Assembly (NCBI RefSeq): GCF_001640805.2
Contig: NC_066833.1
Location: 19,160,531 to 19,224,530 of the forward strand
Direction of reading: 5' to 3'
Origin: Lates calcarifer
Lineage: Eukaryota > Chordata > Actinopteri > Centropomidae
DNA length: 64,000 bases
The notes below the pieces were generated by a model. It did no database searches. It was given only the letters and a program-made list of their open reading frames with translations, and was not told where the DNA came from. Positions 11,773 to 24,800 of the stretch are shown one piece after another. The first letter of the stretch is position 1; each line of letters opens with the position of its first letter. A program made the translations under genes and the position numbers.

Positions 11773-12214
11773 CTCTAGTGTGCAAATTCTGCAAAATATT
11801 ATCCTTGAAGACTGTAGGTTCTGTTTGTATACTAAACCAAGACTGTATTACCGTGGAAGCTTATTCCTGCTGTTCCATAAATTTACATTAAGTGTTCACG
11901 TGCTCGTTTTCTTTGAAATAAGATAATAGATAAGATATTAGTCAGATAATAATGTTGAAATCGCTCTTGTTTTGTGGTTGGGACTGCTGAGCAAGCAGTA
12001 TAATAAAAATTAACAACATGAACTTGTAAAAATCAATGTAGATGACATCAGTACTGTGTTACAGTAACTACTGCAGTGTGTAGGCCATGTTTGTGAGCCG
12101 CTGAGCTGAGCTGTGTGTGTGTGTGGGTGGGATCTCGCGCACATTGCTTCTGGCAGTCGAGACGAGCAACAGTACCTAAAACTTGTTTGCTGCTCCAAGA
12201 TTTCCTTCGCCGTC

Positions 12215-12305
12215 ATGGAGTCGCTGAGGACAAATCACCATTTTGGATCTTTTTTAAGCTGTGTCCTCGTTTTATGTTTTCACCTAAACTTAGGTTTGAC
12301 CGGAG
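12215..12305 (+). CDS. cd302: cd302 exon 1: signal peptide
   Basis: The ATG at 12215 is the first in frame before a hydrophobic stretch (FLSCVLVLCF...). The donor GTAAGA splits the Asp codon of D31. 91 nt, leaving in phase 1. Confidence 0.88.
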
Positions 12306-15178
12306 GTAAGAATTTCAAACGGAGCGTTCGCGTTAAACTGAATTAAAGTGGTATATTTCGCTGGTATAGCTACATGTTGTGCGCACTGCAGTTGAATTTA
12401 GCATTGTGTAGGCCTGTGTTGTGTGTTCTGCCTTCTTTACAGTTATATTTGTTGCGTTTTCACTAAAACTTTTCGCTAAAACTCGGTAGAGTTTGAAAAC
12501 CGTAGCCATTTAAATCTGTCACCATTCCTGTTACCAAGCCAGCTTTCCTGGATGTTGACACTGCGGGTTTGCATATGGCAACGGAAGTTTTGCACCAGCA
12601 CACACACACTGTGCACGTAACTAAGTTAAAAGTTATGTGCTTGCCAGTGTTGCAAAACTCTTTTGTAAAAGTAAATAAAACAGATTTAAATCCGTGTTTC
12701 CCTCTTGGCCTAAGGGCGACCGGCAATACTGTGGTTTTAATGAATACACCAACTGGAAGAATATTAAAAGTAAAGTAAGTTTATATAACCACTTACAACG
12801 ATGCAACAAAAGTCAGACAAGGTGAGACATCCCAGACAGACTGGCAGCTGTAAGAGAAGTCTAACAGATGTGTGAGCCTTGAAAGCAACATGACACAGAC
12901 AGCAAAGCTCCAAAGAGGGGAAATGATCTGATCCCTGAATTACAGGTGCAGCAGTTAAGAAACTTCTAAGAGGAACAGATTAGATAATCATAAGGGCAGT
13001 TTCCAAGCACAGTCAAAGTACCAGTAAAGAGGAACGAATCGGTCACAAGTCGAAACTGACTGGTACAGAAATGTACAGTCTACTAAGTGTTCTAGAATGG
13101 TGTCAACAGGCCCACAGCCAAACATGATCTAAAGCTGTTGCAGCGTCTTAAAGTGGTAATTTGGCTTGTTGTTTAGTCTGTTATATTTCAAAAGGCGTTT
13201 TGTTCACTTTCTTCCTGTGTAGCTCTAAATCATCCTAGTCAGATACAAACAGATAAATAGGTCAGATGCCAAATCTTTCCATCACCATGTTTTGTCCCAT
13301 GACTTTTCCTCAGACTGCCCTGCAGACGGACGAACCTGGGTGCTCTTTCAAGACAGATGTTACCATTTTGTCCATGGAGAAGAAGAGAAAATCAAAAGCT
13401 ATACTTTCGAGAGAGCAAAAACCCTCTGCCAAGGCTTTGGTACGCAATTTTAATTTTGTATCAAAGACAAAATGACAAATGCGCTCCATGCTTCATGTGT
13501 GTGTGATTTGTGTTGTCATAGTACACACTGCTATGCTTTTTCCCCCCAGAACTTCTGACCATACAGAGCGCTGAGGAGAATGACTTTGTCATTAAATATA
13601 GCCCAGAGGTGTGGAAAGGCAATGTCAACGTGTGGCTGGGAATGTATTATGACACAAATAGTAAGTAACGTGTGACCGGAGGACTGTGAAAACATGCTGG
13701 CTAACATTCATTAAATAAAGTCTGAGTCAATCAAAAACTGAAAAACTTAGTTACCAACTTAATTGCATTTGTTTAGATGTAACTAGGTGGAGAATAAACA
13801 CTGAGTCTTACATGGTTTTGTTTCAGAGGTTTGTATCTTTTTGACTCAAGGTTAATTAATCTACATTTTTTGTTTTGGGATTTCTTGTCCATACCAGCTA
13901 AAAAGCTGAACCTAAAAGTGATGTATTGAGCTTGGACACAGTCTCAAGAGTTAAGATTTTCATTTTAAATTTGGTATTTTTTGTCTGTCTTGTGTTTTGG
14001 AAGTTGCTCTATTTTCCTGAAAGATTTTGACATTTGACTTAATGAATATGAAGTGCTTTCTTTTAGCTTGTTCCTTATTTTCTGCTAGTGCCAGCTGTTT
14101 TCAAAAGCTCAAATGACAATACTGACTTATCTATCTCTCAAAGTCTTGGTACAACTTCAGGATATCCTGTTTTTGTTCATGGGAGGCACAGTGGAGGACG
14201 CTGAACCAACACACATTAAATCACATTACAGTTAGCGGGGAAAAAATGCACATCACTTGATTTCTTTCTACATCATTTGCAATGTTACACAATTCAGTGC
14301 AGTTTGTGTGAATGCTGGAGGAGGAAGCTAAGGCAAAGCAAAAAGGGGTACTGTAATTTCACCTTTAAATGGCTGGCATTAACCATGATGGTGGTCAGTG
14401 TTCTCCCGTGCCTGTCATGCTGGAGTAGTGATTTGTCCTATCTTGTCAGGCGAAGACATGAGGTGGTTTGGCGAGGACCCCGTGAGGTACACTAACTGGG
14501 AGGACAGCTCATCTCCATCAGACCTGGTGCCATTGGACACATGTGTGGCTCTGCACAGCAACACCGGAAAGTGGGAAAATGTCAGCTGCCTGGATGATGT
14601 GGAGAACGGAGTGATCTGTGAAACAGTTCAGAGTAAGATTTGAGGTTTTTTTAAATGCAACACATTAAGTCAAAATACTCTTACACCTGTTGATTTAGTG
14701 GGTGAATTTATCTGCCACATTTAATTAAAATGACGTATCATTATGCAGCAAGAATCTGAGTCAATGTTACTTCAGAAAATATGGTATGAATTGTTTTGCA
14801 TTTGCTCACAATGTGTTCTTTTTTCTCTCTTTTTTTTTTACTTCAGAGGCAGAGGAAGCCAAGCGGAGTAAGTGGACCTTTGAGGGTTCCCCCCCCCCGT
14901 TTCTTTATCGTATTCTTCTGTGTTTTTATATTTACAGTATTGACCTTCCTTGCATTGTAACTTGTCCCCCCTCAGAACCCAGCGCGCTGTTGTCCACCCT
15001 GGTCATTCTCAGCGTGGTGGCTATCATGGGAGTCTCGGCAGTGATTTGGTTCCTGCACCAGAAGCACAATCTTGGCTCCACTATCCTCACAGCGTTCGAG
15101 TACCACCCTCCGTTCCGAGTCCTGGACGCAGACCAGTCCTGCCTGGTGGAGGCTGAGGAGACTGACAGTGCCCCATAG
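12215..15178 (+). CDS. cd302: CD302-like type I transmembrane C-type lectin receptor (complete, six coding exons)
   Basis: The spliced product is 244 residues (human about 232). It has a signal peptide (1 to about 30), one C-type-lectin-like domain (about 31-170), a short stalk, a transmembrane segment (about 182-204, ending IWFL as in human) and a 40-residue acidic tail. Six domain cysteines (32, 46, 69, 141, 156, 166) fit the long-form fold's three disulfides; VWLGM is the WIGL-type core. There is no EPN or QPD motif, so calcium-dependent sugar binding is not expected, as in human CD302. An N-glycosylation sequon lies at N153. CD302 acts in endocytosis, phagocytosis and cell migration of myeloid cells. 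In human it sits beside LY75 and is spliced into LY75-CD302 fusions; no ly75 exon is seen upstream here. The tail keeps the human-like acidic pattern around a single Cys. Confidence 0.92.
12306..13313 (+). other. cd302 intron 1
   Basis: About 1 kb with no recognisable element. Confidence 0.85.
13314..13439 (+). CDS. cd302: cd302 exon 2: start of lectin-like domain
   Basis: 126 nt between TTCCTCAG and GTACGC. It encodes CPADGRTWVLFQDRCYHF and on to TLCQGF, giving cysteines 32, 46 and 69. Phase 1 to 1. Confidence 0.92.
13550..13660 (+). CDS. cd302: cd302 exon 3: domain core
   Basis: 111 nt between CCCCCCAG and GTAAGT. It encodes ELLTIQSAEENDFV and the VWLGMYYDTN core strand. Phase 1 to 1, a whole number of codons. 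Confidence 0.92.
13661..14449 (+). other. cd302 intron 3
   Basis: About 0.8 kb. No coding or repeat feature seen. Confidence 0.85.
14450..14632 (+). CDS. cd302: cd302 exon 4: long loop and C-terminal half of lectin-like domain
   Basis: 183 nt between CTTGTCAG and GTAAGA. It encodes RWFGEDPVRYTNWED, DTCVALHSNTGKWENVSC and GVICETVQ. WEN replaces the WND calcium-site motif and no EPN/QPD is present. Phase 1 to 1. Confidence 0.93.
14847..14867 (+). CDS. cd302: cd302 exon 5: 21-nt micro-exon, stalk
   Basis: 21 nt between CTTCAG and GTAAGT, encoding a charged stalk piece (K-A-E-E-A-K-R). Phase 1 to 1, so it can be skipped in frame. The following intron is only 108 nt and open in this frame. Confidence 0.8.
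14976..15178 (+). CDS. cd302: cd302 exon 6: transmembrane segment, tail, stop
   Basis: 203 nt after the acceptor CCCCTCAG. It encodes the membrane helix (LLSTLVILSVVAIMGVSAVI then WFL) and the tail, with TAG at 15176-15178. The IWFL-x2-KH junction matches human CD302. Confidence 0.94.
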
Positions 15179-16750
15179 GCGAACTTAACTCTCTCTTGCG
15201 CGACAGGAAGCACCAGGCCCTTCTCACAGGGTGGGTGTTCATGCAAAGAGAAGTCCACTCTTAAAACAGTTACTGAAGCTGAAGCAGTTTTTGGGTTAAC
15301 ACGTGCCACTGTTACGACTTGGAATAATGTAGTGTGATTGTGAGAAAACTGACCAGGCTTACTCTGATACTAACCTCTTCACTGTGGCACATAAATATCT
15401 CTACTTCTTTTTTTCTGTCATCTGTACTAACAAAGACTTGCTAGAATCATCTGTAATTTTCTCAGATTGGTGCATTTTCATCAGCAACTGTATCCTGGTG
15501 TACATATCACCTGTCACTGGATCTGTATGTTTTTTTCTCTCATATGGAAAGGAACTTACTATTATGAGAGGGACAGATTAATCTATAGCAGTGTGCATAC
15601 TTTGTCTAAGCTGACAGAAATGTTCTATTAGGGGGTACCCCAGCTGTATAGTACTGCATTCCCATAAAGTTGGGAGATTTGCAAAGGGAGATTTAAAAAA
15701 AAAAAAAAAAAAAACAAACACAATTTAGTGCAGCAGAGGCTGAGATATCCTGACTCATATTCCTCAAAATGGATCAAGCCTCTAAAAATGCTGGATTCTA
15801 CTGTCTGTTATCACTGCATGTTTTTGTTAGACCCTCCCTGCCTAGAGAGGGTTTATAACACGTGGCTCTCTTGTCATAAATTTGTTGTTCTCAAGCCCAA
15901 GCTGAGATAACCTGAGCAACGGAAAGCATGATTTTAAAAGCTCAGTAGTCCTCCCTATGATGAGTAAAATCGTTGGATTGTCTCTTCATGTAGTATTCAT
16001 AGAAACAGGAATCCTCAATCACAAGCTATCAAGGGCACGTGTAAATAGCTCGATATGAATGAGAGCCCAGTGAGAAGTGTGAGCACTTGCCTGATTTCTT
16101 GATGTATGTAAATGTAGCCAATGAAATGGAGTTCCACAGTCCATAAATAAGATCCCACCCCCCACCCCCCCAGGTATCCTATTGAAATGGAAAACCATGC
16201 TAAATGAATACTGCCACAGACCCACCTTGACCAGTTTCCCTTCATATTGTCAAGAGGGCTTTGTGGGCTGAATGCTCTTTACCAACATCCTGCCTTCCCT
16301 CTATTGTGACGAAATGTAAGACTAACAAAAATATAACCAGTGAATCTGAAACTGTCATTCCAGAATATTTTCTAGGTGGCTATCATGATAATAATCTACA
16401 TTCGCAGTTCATGTGTCATTTTTGTCTCGTTTAAGTGGTGAAAAGATACAGTATGTTTTGTAATTTTTTTTTCACTGCCCTGAAATTCAATCTTGGCATT
16501 GTTATTGTTCTATTTTTAAGAGAGTGGTCATGATTTTGATGTTTGAAATGATTAATCGTCCTGCGACATTAAAGACAATCAAGATTCGGCTATATGATGG
16601 GTATACTGCAGAATGATGGCAAATGCCCCTCTTAATACTCTTAAATGTTTTCAACAGCATAAACGCTTTTGTGCAATATCTGAAATTAATTTGGCATTGT
16701 CTGAGGTCTTGTGTGTTTTTCATAATAAAAGTATGTTTGACTATATGTAA
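15179..16750 (+). other. cd302: cd302 3' UTR (extent inferred)
   Basis: About 1.5 kb from stop to the AATAAA at 16724-16729. It contains a 20-base A-run (15695-15714) and a C-rich tract near 16156-16172. No coding signal. Confidence 0.65.
16724..16729 (+). terminator. cd302: Likely cd302 polyadenylation signal
   Basis: AATAAA in a T-rich setting (GTGTTTTTCAT before it, TGTTTGACT after it). The nearest good hexamer downstream of the cd302 stop. Confidence 0.6.
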
Positions 16751-19700
16751 GAAAGGCTTTCTTTTGGTTTTATTGAATCGATCTGACTCAGAAAGTTCTA
16801 TCAAGCATTAACTGGAGGTATTTCTAGTGGTATGCAGCCAGTAACATGTCACTTTCCAGCTGTGGGCTTGTCCAGCAGTGTCAAAAATCTGCAAGTATAG
16901 GAAAAGGGCTGACTACACTCCATTCTGTTCTGATCTATATAGAACATTCCTGCTAAATATATGTGTCAATGCATAATTGAGGAGAAAAAGATGAATTAGG
17001 ACACCAAAATTGGGGATAGAGTCTAATTAGTTCTGAAAGGACATCTATATCACTGTCATCTGAAAAGTGTCACTCCCTCCAAATGTCCAGCAGCCCTGTT
17101 GACATCTCAGCATGGGCCAAGATGAAACAGAATCGAGAGAAGTCAGCAGGAAATCCTTTTTTTCCCCTTCCCATTCATGCACATCTAATTTTAGACTTCC
17201 AAGAAGTCTGTCATCCAGCAAATTCTCATTAAATCTTTGAATTTTCTCTCTCTGTAGTTCCTTCTCTGAATCTAGAAATGACTTATCAAAGGCATTTACA
17301 GGCCCACATTTAGAGATGTGGCACCTCAATAGAGAACCACAACAACAACCTTTTTCCCCAGAACCTTCCAGATAATTTCTAGATTTGGCCACCAGGTGGG
17401 ACAGTGAATCACATTATGTCAAGTCTCACTCTCTCCTCCTGACAATGCAGAGAAGACATCACTTCTTCAAATTAATGAGGTCGGAAAACACAGAAGACAA
17501 TCACTTTGAATACAAAGTAAGTACAGAATAGGAGATAGCATGCAGAATCTGATGCTATGTCATAAAAAGATTATCTTCTCTCTAAGCAAAGGTGAAAGTC
17601 CTCTCAGTGTCACGTAGTCTCATTGTATTAGCCAATAATTAACAAGTGATGTAAGATGAGTCTCCAGACAAACAAAATGGGGATGTTTGTAAGGCTTTTG
17701 ATACACATTTTACTGTGTATCAGCAAGGTAAACTCTAGAGTAAAAGTGGCACCTTTAATTTTCTACCATCAAAAAACACAGATTAGTCCTTTAGACGTGG
17801 CCTACTTGGGAAGATTTTAGCAGACATTTATTTTTCAAATTCAAATTTAGCAGTTTTCCATAGACCAAAGTGCTTCACTCTTATGAATGTGCAACTAAGT
17901 GTGATTTATTAAGAGATATAATAGGTGAATGTTCTGGAAATAAAAAAAGCATTTTAATGGAACCCACAATGATGCATTTAGAAAGGTTGGAGCAAAACTT
18001 GTTTTTTTTTTTTTTTTTCAGTGATTCGAATAAAAGAATGCAAGAATGAATGCTCAAGTGAAAACAAAATGGCAGTTGAGTCCAAACCTACACAGATCTG
18101 TAATTTGTCGAATGTTATGACAGAAAAATGTGTATTAACATGCAAAAAGGGAGATTTTCTTACACTTGCTTTCATGCACAGGCAATTATGATAATTATAA
18201 TAATTAATTGTTACACTAACGCCAGCACACCGAGATACCCCATTAGATTTTTTTTTTAGGATAGGATTGAATTTAATTCATGATTAACCTTTTGAGGGAT
18301 ACTCATTTATTTTGCAAACATACTGCAAAATTCCTAAAACCGTCTTCTTTGTTTAAGTGGGATGTATGTATTTTATTATCACAGAGGACCTGTTGTTTCA
18401 TCACAAAGGCTGTAATGGCCTATTTTCACTCAAATAATAGCAAAATTATTTCATTCACACATCTGCCACACCACTGCCTGGAGCACGAGGAGGTCGATGC
18501 TAACCCAGAATGATAAATTGAAATGGACATTGTTATGCATGAATAAGACATGACATACAGTAGTGTGATAGATGGAATAAAATTAGAGTCAAGCTAGATC
18601 ACAAAACATACAGTAAGCTCGTCAAGCATGTGAATTATCAAGTTATATGACAATAAAATATGATACAGAACAAAACCCCTTAGCTTGCTCATAGACTTCA
18701 CTATGTCCCAGACTGATTCTGGTCCTGTGTTGTATTTGCACAGGGCAGATACAAGTTTTTACCCCAGTCCCATGTATCTTTTTTCCAGGATTCTACCAGA
18801 TATATGATTTCTGTTCTCGTCCTGTCTTTCTCATCCTTCCTCTTCCCTTCTTTCCTAGAAAAGGTGTCTGTACACAGAAGCATGGAACATCTGTTTCTCA
18901 TGTCCTGCAAGTCTCAGGTTTCTCCCCCCATTTACTATCCTGAAACATGCTCCTATTAACAGAGGGAGACAAAGGCCACAGTTCAATGATTGCTCTCTGA
19001 GAGGCTATTCTAGATATAGTATTCTCTATTACATGTCAAGGCATGGCATAGTCTTCCTTTTTCTTTACCACCTACTGTACAGGGCTAAGCTTAATAACAA
19101 TATAATTTGCATGTGTAAAATGAATGCTTAAACCTGGTTTTGTTTTCTTTATCAGTTTAGTGAATAAAATGCCACATTTTTACAGGTGTTTGTAAATATA
19201 TGGCAGAGTTTTAGGATTGGTCAGCTCAGAACTGGTAGGAAAAATTGCTGTATTAGAATTTAAACTGCATATTCGACACACAAAAATGTGTACTTGCACA
19301 CACAGCCGCAAACTCAAGCGATGAATGTACCCAGTTTTTAGCTCAGACACTGTCATTTTCTAAATCAAAAGCATGTGCAGTGCTGGGAGGCTTTGGTGTT
19401 AAAGGATCAGAGCACGGTGTGCTGACATGATTAAAATCTGTATTATTTAAATATGTCGGGGGAAAAAAATAATCAATGACAGTGAGTCTAACTCCTGTGC
19501 CTTGAGGGTATCCTGAGCTTTTTGAGGACTGATAGAAAAATAATAATTAAAAACAAAAGCTGCGTCTTAATTTGTTTTCCATCAGTCTCCAGAGAGATCA
19601 TCTCTGCTATGTCTTTGGTATCTCATTATACTTTCTAATCAAGATGCTTTAAAAATCCCTTTAAAGAGGACAGACTGTTTGCCCTTCCCCCAGCATGCTG

Positions 19701-21580
19701 CTTGCATTGCAGCCATCGACTTATTATGTTACAAATGACCAAGGTAGGCTGACATTTTGATTGTACAATATGAAAAACCACAGCCGGAGCAGGCTTTTGA
19801 AAGTGATGTTGCTCTGATCTCTTCCACTGCTCGCTCCCTCTAATGAAGATTGTCCAATATAATTAAAACCCCAGGTATCCTGTGGCTCGGCTGATGAATT
19901 TATCAAATCATTTTTTCCTCCCTCACCATGTGTGTTCATCCAGCCAGGCGTGTGTTTCACTCAGTCCAGTCAGTAGCTCTTGAGACTGCAGCATCTACAA
20001 TGACACAGAATTAGAGGGGGAGGAAAAAAAAAAAAACAATCAATGAGCACAAGGGATGGTGAACAAGCAAATAAACCTGATCACAAATGCTGATCAAGGA
20101 TTTTTTTCTCCACGTCTTTAATTCAAATGTGCTTTTGTGCATTAATTACTGTATACAATTAGCTCAACTTCACGTACAATGTGCTCTGGCAAAAGGTGTA
20201 GTGCCTTGAATTGAAATCCACTCTGTCCCCTGAACAATGAAACACAGCTTTGTGTTTCTCTTAAGGAATGAACTGCATCATATTTTTTAAAACACATCAT
20301 GTATTGGTGCAACTTACAAGCGACACTGATAATTACAGTCATAACCTCATTATCTTAGTTCTAAAATGGGCAAACATTATGTATTATTTGTGATCTACAG
20401 CACTACATCAGTCCACATTTTGATACATTTTCAAAGTGTTTCCATTACATTTGTGTTTGTTTCAGTGCAATGATAAAATGCAGCCACTTTCTGTTGTCAG
20501 TAGCCAATTGTATCCATGCTTAATAATCAGAAAAAAAGGAAGGCAGATGGTAGTTCTTGGCCAAATGGAGTCTTAAATAACCCATTTCTTTAACATGAAT
20601 GTATCACCCTTAGACAAGTAATAGAGGAGCATGGCAAGAGGCAAATGTAGTTCACACAGATACATACGGTACCTCCACTTAAATAAAGAGCTTGAGCTTC
20701 TCTTTATGGGCTAAAAGCATAGACTCCTTACTAACAGGCATGCTACATCAAAACATTCATTTTCAAGTATGTAGAATAAAATCACCTCTAAATTGCTCCC
20801 CCCCCAATTTCCCTGCACTGCTGCACTATAGTACTATCCCTGCCTCGTTAACTTGTTCATATCTACTGGTTTACTATTACACATGACTTTTTCTAACTTA
20901 TGGTTGTGTTTGTTGCTGGATGAGCATGTGCTGGGTGTGCACGTGCTAATTTGTTTTTTGCACAGCCTACTGGACAATCAAGACTGAACTGCTACACCTA
21001 TTAAAGCACCGTCAAATCTCAAATAAAAAAAACATCAACTTGTTTTTATCAGTTAGTTATACTTTCAGATATTACACTACACTTTGGGCTCACTGTCACC
21101 GTCAGCAAGAACTACTGTGCCTGCCTACTTTTGGTAATTAATTACAAAGCAAGTTGAGAGTGTATGAGGTACAGTCTACCACCAAATGCATTTTGCAGCA
21201 TGTTCTTGTCCTGATTTTTTACTTATTTTGATTGAAGAATCTTTAAGGAAGGATGCCATGGTTGACTGATATAGCAACTACAGTATATTAAAAATAAAAT
21301 TTAAGGGCTATAAATAAACCCTGAAATCTGTAGCATATGAAAGTTAAGAAATTTGCTGGAGGCAGGGCTGTGTTTTCACCGTTTCACAGGAGATGTTGTG
21401 GAAATGAGCAGTACAATGTTGTTGTAATAATAAATCAGTAATCAGTAACATGTTGTCAGTGCCTGCATCATCATTTAACTGATGACTTGCATCGGTTGTT
21501 GTGCATTTCGATGATGCTGTCTGTCAGTCTGTGCACTTGCTGGCTGTAGGTTAGAGAACAAAAGTTTGCATTGTAGAAGC
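16751..21580. other. Intergenic region between cd302 and baz2b
   Basis: No gene recognised. An open frame of 115 codons at 17045-17392 (- strand) has no family-like content. A CTCF-like motif lies at 17389-17403. There are T and A homopolymer tracts at about 18002-18019 and 20025-20037. In human, MARCHF7 lies in the matching interval; I see none of its exons. Confidence 0.6.
17389..17403 (+). promoter_or_regulatory. Candidate CTCF binding site
   Basis: CCACCAGGTGGGACA matches about 13 of 15 core positions of the remembered CTCF consensus, on the + strand. It points away from the other candidate at 11758-11772. Binding unproven. Confidence 0.35.
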
Positions 21581-21815
21581 CTTGAGCTGACGTCACTTCT
21601 CTTGAGTTGCTTGGAGTGAAACGGAGGAGAGAGTCTCTTCAATCTGCGACCGGAGAGCAACACATTCAGTCACACTCACACCCGGACTCAATTAAGTCAC
21701 TAATTATCCTCATTTAGCTCTTTCAACGTCTCTCGAACTGCGCGAAATTGGGAATTAAATTAAGTTTTTTTGTTTAGTTTTTTTTTAATGAAAACGCAGA
21801 TTTTTCAACCATAAG
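21580..21815 (+). promoter_or_regulatory. baz2b: Probable baz2b promoter region and noncoding first exon
   Basis: The surrounding 21.58-22.35 kb has noticeably more CpG than its flanks. A strong donor (ATAAG|GTGAGTTT) ends a putative noncoding exon at 21815. The start of transcription cannot be placed from sequence alone. Confidence 0.45.
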
Positions 21816-24800
21816 GTGAGTTTATTTCCTCGTGTTTTACCATCTGGGAGTTTGTAACGTTAGCTCGCTGGATATTTCTCACTAACGTACCGTCAATCTA
21901 ATGTTATTTCACAGGTCTCTGTTGCCGGGGCTAACAGCTAAGCTAACGCTCCTTTTGCTAAACCAGCGGCATCCTTCACTACACTTGCCACATAGAGGCG
22001 TTATCTGCTCCGTGAGTTTAACACTGATTTTAAAAAAAAAAAAAAAGTTAATGTCAAACTACATGCAGCGTTTTCGGTTACTGCTGGTTTTAACTTTGTT
22101 CAGAATGTAACTGCTTTGATGCTGAAATTGTAACTTGGTTACAGAAAGACTGTCCTATCGCGGAGTTGGGTAACTAACGCTAACACGACACCGGTACTTG
22201 GCACAGACACAGGCAGGCAGTGCTGTTGAGTCTTGTCATTACCTTTGCAGCATGGATCTTGTCTTTGTTGCCAGCTGGTCCACTCTGCGGATCCACCGTA
22301 TGTCCAGCAGAAACGTTAATGACCTGACGATGAAAACATGCACATAAGTAAGCTTGTTACAATGTTAGTTTTTAAGCTCACAGCACGCTTCTTGTGTATC
22401 ATTTAAAAAGTAGTGCCTGGCTGCCTGTGTACGTTAGTGCTTGTTGTGGTTTTAAGCTTCGTGTGACAACATGTCATGAAATTATTCAACACTTGTATAT
22501 GATGCAAGCGGGATTTTTTTTTAAATGTTTTAGCTTCTTTCATCTTCATGAATGTTATTTGAATCAGTGTTAAAGCCGGCTTGCCCGCTGGTCTCGTCCC
22601 CCCCCCCCGCTATCTTCTCTTTTTGTGGCTTCCTCTTAAAGGAAAGCGCAGCTAAATGCTGCAGCTGCGGTCTGGGCTGAAATATACCCTTTGAGATTAT
22701 GACAATACCCTCCATTTTTCTGCTTTCATATTAACAACAAGGCATTCGCCATCTTGGGCTATTTAAATTAGCGCTGCCTGTTTAAACGGCCGGTTATCTC
22801 TACTAAAGTTATGAAACTTTTAAGGAGAAAAGATCTGAGAGATGTGACCTTGATGTCTACTTAACGGAAATTGAGAGCAATATTTTAATGACTAATAAAT
22901 GTAATAGGTAATGGAGTGCCGAGGAGTTAGATTTTTACTTGTGAGATATCAGAATTATGTTTTGAAACTGCAGTCCGAACACTTTCATCCTTCTGTGGTT
23001 AACATGTCATACATCTGACTTAGCCCTACAAATTCAGTTTGTAAACCTTGTGGTGGCTGTCATAAAAAAGGGTACCACAAGCCCAAACTAGGCCTAACTT
23101 CTGGTGCAGAAATTGGGGCATTTAAATACTGCCCTGATTTCTTCCCCTGTGCACTATATGTTTTTTAAGCTGACCCTACTTAGCTTACTCTAAATTTAAA
23201 GAAACTTAAAAAAAAATCTAACTGAATCACATACAGTTACTCTTTCTGTCAATTCTGAACAAGTACACCTGTCACAGAAGCACAAATTAGGACCACATTT
23301 TTTTTTTGAGGACAGATTTTTTTTTTTTGGGGGGGGGTTTTAGATAAACCTCAATAGGTCTTTTTTTGCAGACATCCTGACTTGTCATAGTAGGAAAAGA
23401 GAGGTGTTATTAACGAACGTTAATGGAGGCTTTGTTGTATTTGTGTGTTCCAGTAAGTCATGACAGTGTGACAGTGAACCAGCATGCATTATAGCAAGGC
23501 CCTGAAAGTGAAGCAGCAACATGAAATTTAGCCACTGTCAATTTTATTATTTACACCTGTGCTTTTCCTAGTGTGACATATTGAAATGTGTTTTATGAAA
23601 AAAAGGCCTGTGGGTTGTTATATTAATGTTTGACAAGATCTTTTCTCTGAAAGTGAACTCGTATCAGGCCCTCTCAGACTTTGTAATAACAGCATCAACC
23701 ACACTTCTCTCTTTTACAGGAGTTTGTGGTGTACAGTGATCTGTGAACAGCTGGTGTCAGAGAGTTCAAATTGGACCTTTAAGCATATTTTGATCACATC
23801 AGTTTAACTTTCATCATTTAGTTTGTTTTGGTCAGGCCTCTTTTGTCTGCCGCACAGTGGAGCTGATTTGTCTTTGCAGATATAATTGATAGTAATGAAT
23901 GAGCGCGTGCCCTTTGCACACACAGTCTAGGTGAAATGGCTGTAAACATTATTCCTAATGAAGTTCATCATTTAAATGGCTTCAGTAGCCAAGGCAGCTA
24001 GATAAATCAGATCACAGCCTTGATGTGTTATGCATGCATCCAGTAACTGCCAATGAATCAAAACACAGGTAGAAGGTCACTAAATTTGCCTCATATTTAT
24101 TCAGAGCTCATGTCCTTGAAAACCTCTGCAAAGAGAATAGTGTTTGAGTGCTGTGTACGAGACTCCAAATATGAGCTTTTAACACTGAGAAATCAAGAGA
24201 GTCAGCATCTTGCCATTTGAATTGTAAAAATGCTGCAAGGTTTTGTTATTCCAGGCTCCAAAGATAACTGTAGCTCATGGTTGCTGATATACATAAACAA
24301 CACTTTAATGTTAGCAGCTCTAGCAGGCAAATAAAAAATATATCTTTTTAGCTCAGTCATTTTTCAGAGATATATCATTTGATTACAGACTATTTACTGT
24401 ATAACTTTTTAGAACTACTAGGCTATAAAGTTTAGGTCTACCAGATCTGTCTTTTTCTTTTGCTTACTTTGTCAGAGTGCTTACTATTTCAAGAGGGGAT
24501 CAAATGAAACATGCTTTGCTTGTCTGACTTTTCATGCACCTCTTGGGATGTTCTTCCAGGATATGAGAAGAAGGTACCTTTTTATGTTTTTTTTTTTTTT
24601 AAGTGCCCTTCTTTCCTTTGGCCTTTTGAAAGTGCTAAAGGAAAAAAATCTGGTCTGCTAATAATTGTGTTTTTACCCATTTTCACCCTGTCTCTCTATT
24701 CTTACCCTTTCCACAAGTTTGCACTCATTAATCAAAGATGCTGGACTCCTGCTGAGGGCTGAGCAGGTTCATCAATTTGGCAGCCAGTTTGCTGTAAGGA

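Larger units (their letters stand above)
10191..12214. other. Intergenic region between rbms1 and cd302
   Basis: No gene recognised. It holds a GC-rich, stop-poor block (about 10885-11170), a CA microsatellite (11470-11489), a CTCF-like motif (11758-11772) and a short GT repeat (about 12112-12126) about 90 bases before the cd302 start. The cd302 promoter must lie in the last few hundred bases; I see no convincing TATA box. Confidence 0.7.

Noticed and set aside
12569..12778. 69-codon + frame in cd302 intron 1
   Set aside because: Fits no CD302 segment and the spliced frame is complete without it.
17045..17392. 115-codon open frame on the - strand between cd302 and baz2b
   Set aside because: No recognisable domain, no splice context, and composition typical of a chance frame. 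It could be tested by conservation but is not supported as a gene.
16751..21580. Search for marchf7 exons expected from human synteny
   Set aside because: No RING-CH cysteine pattern or splice-bounded coding stretch was seen.
22320..22350. Alternative first-exon donor (ATAA|GTAAGC) near the baz2b CpG region
   Set aside because: Plausible by sequence but nothing shows transcription there; left out as a feature.
23720..23770. Possible extra baz2b leader exon after the acceptor CTTTTACAG
   Set aside because: A good acceptor but no convincing donor follows within a few hundred bases.
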